A stretch of DNA of 6,739 nucleotides, taken from assembly GCA_020025915.1 (NCBI GenBank), contig JAHHRH010000072.1, forward strand, positions 1 to 6,739, in the 5' to 3' direction. Source of the stretch: Sutterella sp. (GTDB lineage Bacteria > Pseudomonadota > Gammaproteobacteria > Burkholderiales > Burkholderiaceae_F). The notes below the pieces were generated by a model. The model worked only from the letters and a program-made list of their open reading frames with translations, was not told the DNA's origin and searched no databases. Below, piece after piece: positions 5,428-6,739 of the stretch (positions are counted from its first letter, which is position 1; each line of letters starts with the position of its first letter). The position numbers and the translations under genes were made by a program.

Positions 5428-5456
5428 GATCGATTTCGATCGAGTCAATATATAAT
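5428..5456 (+). promoter_or_regulatory. Perfect TATAAT box with upstream palindrome
   Basis: TATAAT (5451-5456) matches the -10 consensus exactly. In place of a -35 box there is a perfect inverted repeat, GATCGA (5428-5433) and TCGATC (5436-5441), ten bases above the -10 box and overlapping the expected -35 position. This arrangement suggests control by a bound factor. No protein gene follows in the expected position. Confidence 0.45.
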
Positions 5457-5462
5457 GGTTTT

Positions 5463-5550
5463 ATAGCATTGTATTGAACAATACGGTTAAAGGGCGCTCG
5501 GGTTTCACTGGGCGCAAAGTTGCTTGATGTTAGGCTTTGCGAGTTTTTTT
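5463..5550 (+). ncRNA. Candidate orphan small RNA of about 88 nt
   Basis: Transcription from the TATAAT box would start near 5463. The predicted RNA begins with a perfect hairpin, GTATTG (5471-5476) with CAATAC (5479-5484). It then carries a GGGCGC repeat pair (5492-5497 and 5510-5515). It ends with the hairpin CGCAAAG (5513-5519) and CTTTGCG (5535-5541), followed two bases later by T7 (5544-5550), a Rho-independent terminator layout that would also suit Hfq binding. No open frame of note lies on this strand. The exact 5' end is a guess from the -10 position. A minus-strand frame of 60 codons overlaps it but is unsupported. Confidence 0.45.
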
Positions 5551-5676
5551 GATAAGCGTCAAGCGCTTCAATCAACTTTTGCATATAACCCGCAACAAGT
5601 GACCGTGTTATTCATATCATTAAATTAGACGTATGAGAAAAAGCCTCAGACCAAGGCAGAAAAAAGGACCAATACC

Positions 5677-6528
5677 ATGAGAATTTTTATTCCGATCGAT
5701 GGCTCTGAACGTAGCCTCAATGCTGTACGCTATGTGGCTGCTCAGCCTGCTTTCTTGGGGGACGACCCTGAGATTTGTCTTTTTGTAGCGCTTGAACCTG
5801 CTTCAGCGCGTATTATGACGGCCTTTAATCCGCAAACCGAAGATGAGTTCTATCGCGAAGAAGCCGCAGGCGTCTTCCGTTTGGTGGATGATATTTTCCC
5901 GAATCGTTCTGATAAAGTGACGGTGACCTATGGTGTGGGTCCTATTGCTGAAACAATCGTGAAGGCCGCTGACGCCTATAAGGCTGACTTCGTGATTATG
6001 GGGACGACTGGTAAGGGCAGTTTTGGCGGTCTATTATTAGGCTCAGTTTCTCAAGAGGTTGTCCATGAGTCTCACCGCCCTATCCTCTTGATTCGTGAAG
6101 AAGTGCCGTCCATCTTACCGATGGATTATTTGGCCATCGCCGTTGACAACTCTGATCATAGCCGTCGTGTGTTGGCCTTTTTGCAGGCGCATATGGATCA
6201 CTTTAAGCCAGGTGCTCAGTTTGACTTGATTCACGTAGAAAAGGCGACGCCCGATAAGCCTGTAGGCACGGTTGAAACCACTCCCTTTATCGCTGGTAGC
6301 GTGGGCGCCTTGATAGAAAGCACCTTGCAACACGCCGGCATGAAGACCACAACGGTCACGGTTTATGGTGAACCTGGTGAAAGCATTGCCACCTATTGTG
6401 AGCAGCGTTCCATTGACATGGTCTTGATGGGTAGCCATGGCTACAGCATGTTGGTGGCATCTTTAGTAGGTTCGACCGCTTTGAGCGTTGAAACCCTTTG
6501 CGAAACACCGCTATTTTTGGTGCGTTAA
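5677..6528 (+). CDS. Universal stress protein with two tandem Usp domains
   Basis: This is a cytosolic UspA-superfamily protein made of two complete Usp domains in one chain (283 residues, twice the single-domain length). Domain 1 spans about residues 1-140, with the nucleotide-contacting aspartate D8 in PIDGS and the loop G109-x2-G112-x9-G122-S123. Domain 2 spans about 150-283, with D157 in AVDNS and G252-x2-G255-x9-G265-S266. Both glycine loops fit the ATP-binding form G-2x-G-9x-G-S/T, so both halves may bind ATP and the chain may act as an internal dimer. Such proteins aid survival under starvation, oxidative or energy stress, but the precise partner is unknown. AAGGA at 5664-5668, eight bases upstream, supports the ATG. 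The promoter is not clear; the region around 5615-5635 is AT-rich. The gene appears monocistronic. Confidence 0.93.
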   Translation: MRIFIPIDGSERSLNAVRYVAAQPAFLGDDPEICLFVALEPASARIMTAFNPQTEDEFYREEAAGVFRLVDDIFPNRSDKVTVTYGVGPIAETIVKAADAYKADFVIMGTTGKGSFGGLLLGSVSQEVVHESHRPILLIREEVPSILPMDYLAIAVDNSDHSRRVLAFLQAHMDHFKPGAQFDLIHVEKATPDKPVGTVETTPFIAGSVGALIESTLQHAGMKTTTVTVYGEPGESIATYCEQRSIDMVLMGSHGYSMLVASLVGSTALSVETLCETPLFLVR

Positions 6529-6566
6529 TTCGCCTTAACCCGTAAAACCTTCGCCCTACCACTTAG

Positions 6567-6619
6567 AAGCAAGGAACAATCGTGCTAAGATCCATGCACT
6601 TTTGATCCTTGCTTTTTTT
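6567..6619 (+). terminator. Terminator of the universal stress protein gene, with promoter-like loop
   Basis: AAGCAAGGA (6567-6575) pairs perfectly with TCCTTGCTT (6606-6614), and T7 occupies 6613-6619. The 30-base loop holds an inner stem, GTGC (6582-6585) with GCAC (6596-6599). The loop also carries TGCTAAGAT (6583-6591), an extended -10 promoter motif that could serve the next frame. The -35 position (TTAGAA, 6563-6568) is poor. Confidence 0.65.
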
Positions 6620-6739
6620 GTGATTATGCTCGATTGGCTGATTGGTACTTCTGTAATTGCCTTTCCCTTCTTGATCCCTGTGATCGTTCTTTTGATAGGT
6701 CGCATCGTGGGTTATCAATGGCGCATTCAGCGTCTTCTG
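6602..6739 (+). CDS. Start of a predicted membrane protein, cut by window edge
   Basis: A frame open from 6539 to the window end encodes two hydrophobic segments, LILAFFVIMLDWLIG and SVIAFPFLIPVIVLLIG. A basic, aromatic stretch containing YQWRIQR follows, as expected where a helix meets the cytoplasm. The protein continues past 6739, so family and length are unknown. The start is uncertain: the frame has no ATG or GTG before 6620. TTG at 6602, GTG at 6620 and ATG at 6626 are candidates, and none has a clear ribosome-binding site. With TTG, both hydrophobic segments are retained; with ATG 6626, the first is mostly lost. The frame begins inside the terminator of the preceding gene, so its transcript may start in the loop (near 6598) and be nearly leaderless. 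It is too hydrophobic and too regularly patterned to be dismissed as noise. Confidence 0.5.
   Translation, partial: MILAFFVIMLDWLIGTSVIAFPFLIPVIVLLIGRIVGYQWRIQRLL

Noticed and set aside
5402..5584. Minus-strand 60-codon frame
   Set aside because: It has no ribosome-binding site, no recognisable family, and lies across a plus-strand promoter, hairpins and T7 tract that are better explained as a small RNA.
1..6739. CRISPR array, tRNA or rRNA genes
   Set aside because: No regularly spaced repeats, no T-loop or anticodon-arm patterns and no rRNA signature stretches were found on reading both strands.

Overview
The window looks like ordinary chromosomal DNA from a Gram-negative bacterium of mid GC content. 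A Burkholderiales gut lineage of the Sutterellaceae type (Parasutterella-like) would fit, because a family II (Mn-dependent) pyrophosphatase, a Tat-exported phosphoesterase and TACAAT-type -10 boxes occur together. That assignment is inference; no rRNA or tRNA is present to anchor it. Almost every gene is a separate transcription unit with its own terminator, so there is no operon here.

Left part (1-1827): a broken DUF4143-type ATPase on the minus strand stops just before its Walker B motif. It is followed on the plus strand by a long RluA-family pseudouridine synthase. That gene converges on a Tat-exported calcineurin-like phosphoesterase (minus, 1902-2855), and two hairpins lie between the two stop codons. 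Centre (2856-4110): a palindrome-rich divergent spacer separates the phosphoesterase from ppaC. ppaC starts at GTG, uses AAG for all 19 lysines, and ends at a strong Rho-independent terminator.

The most informative element lies directly after that terminator. Positions 4111 to about 4408 match, from memory, the 5' part (domain I onwards) of a group IIC intron. No reverse transcriptase and no domain V or VI is visible. Group IIC introns characteristically insert downstream of terminator hairpins, as seen here. Next comes a BCP/PrxQ peroxiredoxin with an atypical cysteine layout (4578-5051).

The 5052-5676 interval has no convincing protein gene but is rich in RNA-like structure. It holds the peroxiredoxin terminator, a nested hairpin resembling an IS200/IS605 (TnpB) right end, a long hairpin followed by five T residues, and a compact unit with a perfect TATAAT box, a 5' hairpin and a 3' hairpin plus T7. 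That last unit would make an orphan small RNA of about 88 nt. The right part holds a tandem-domain universal stress protein, a terminator whose loop contains a promoter-like sequence, and the beginning of a membrane protein cut by the window edge. The functional themes are phosphate metabolism (pyrophosphatase, phosphoesterase), stress defence (peroxiredoxin, Usp) and RNA modification, with decayed mobile-element pieces in the spacers.
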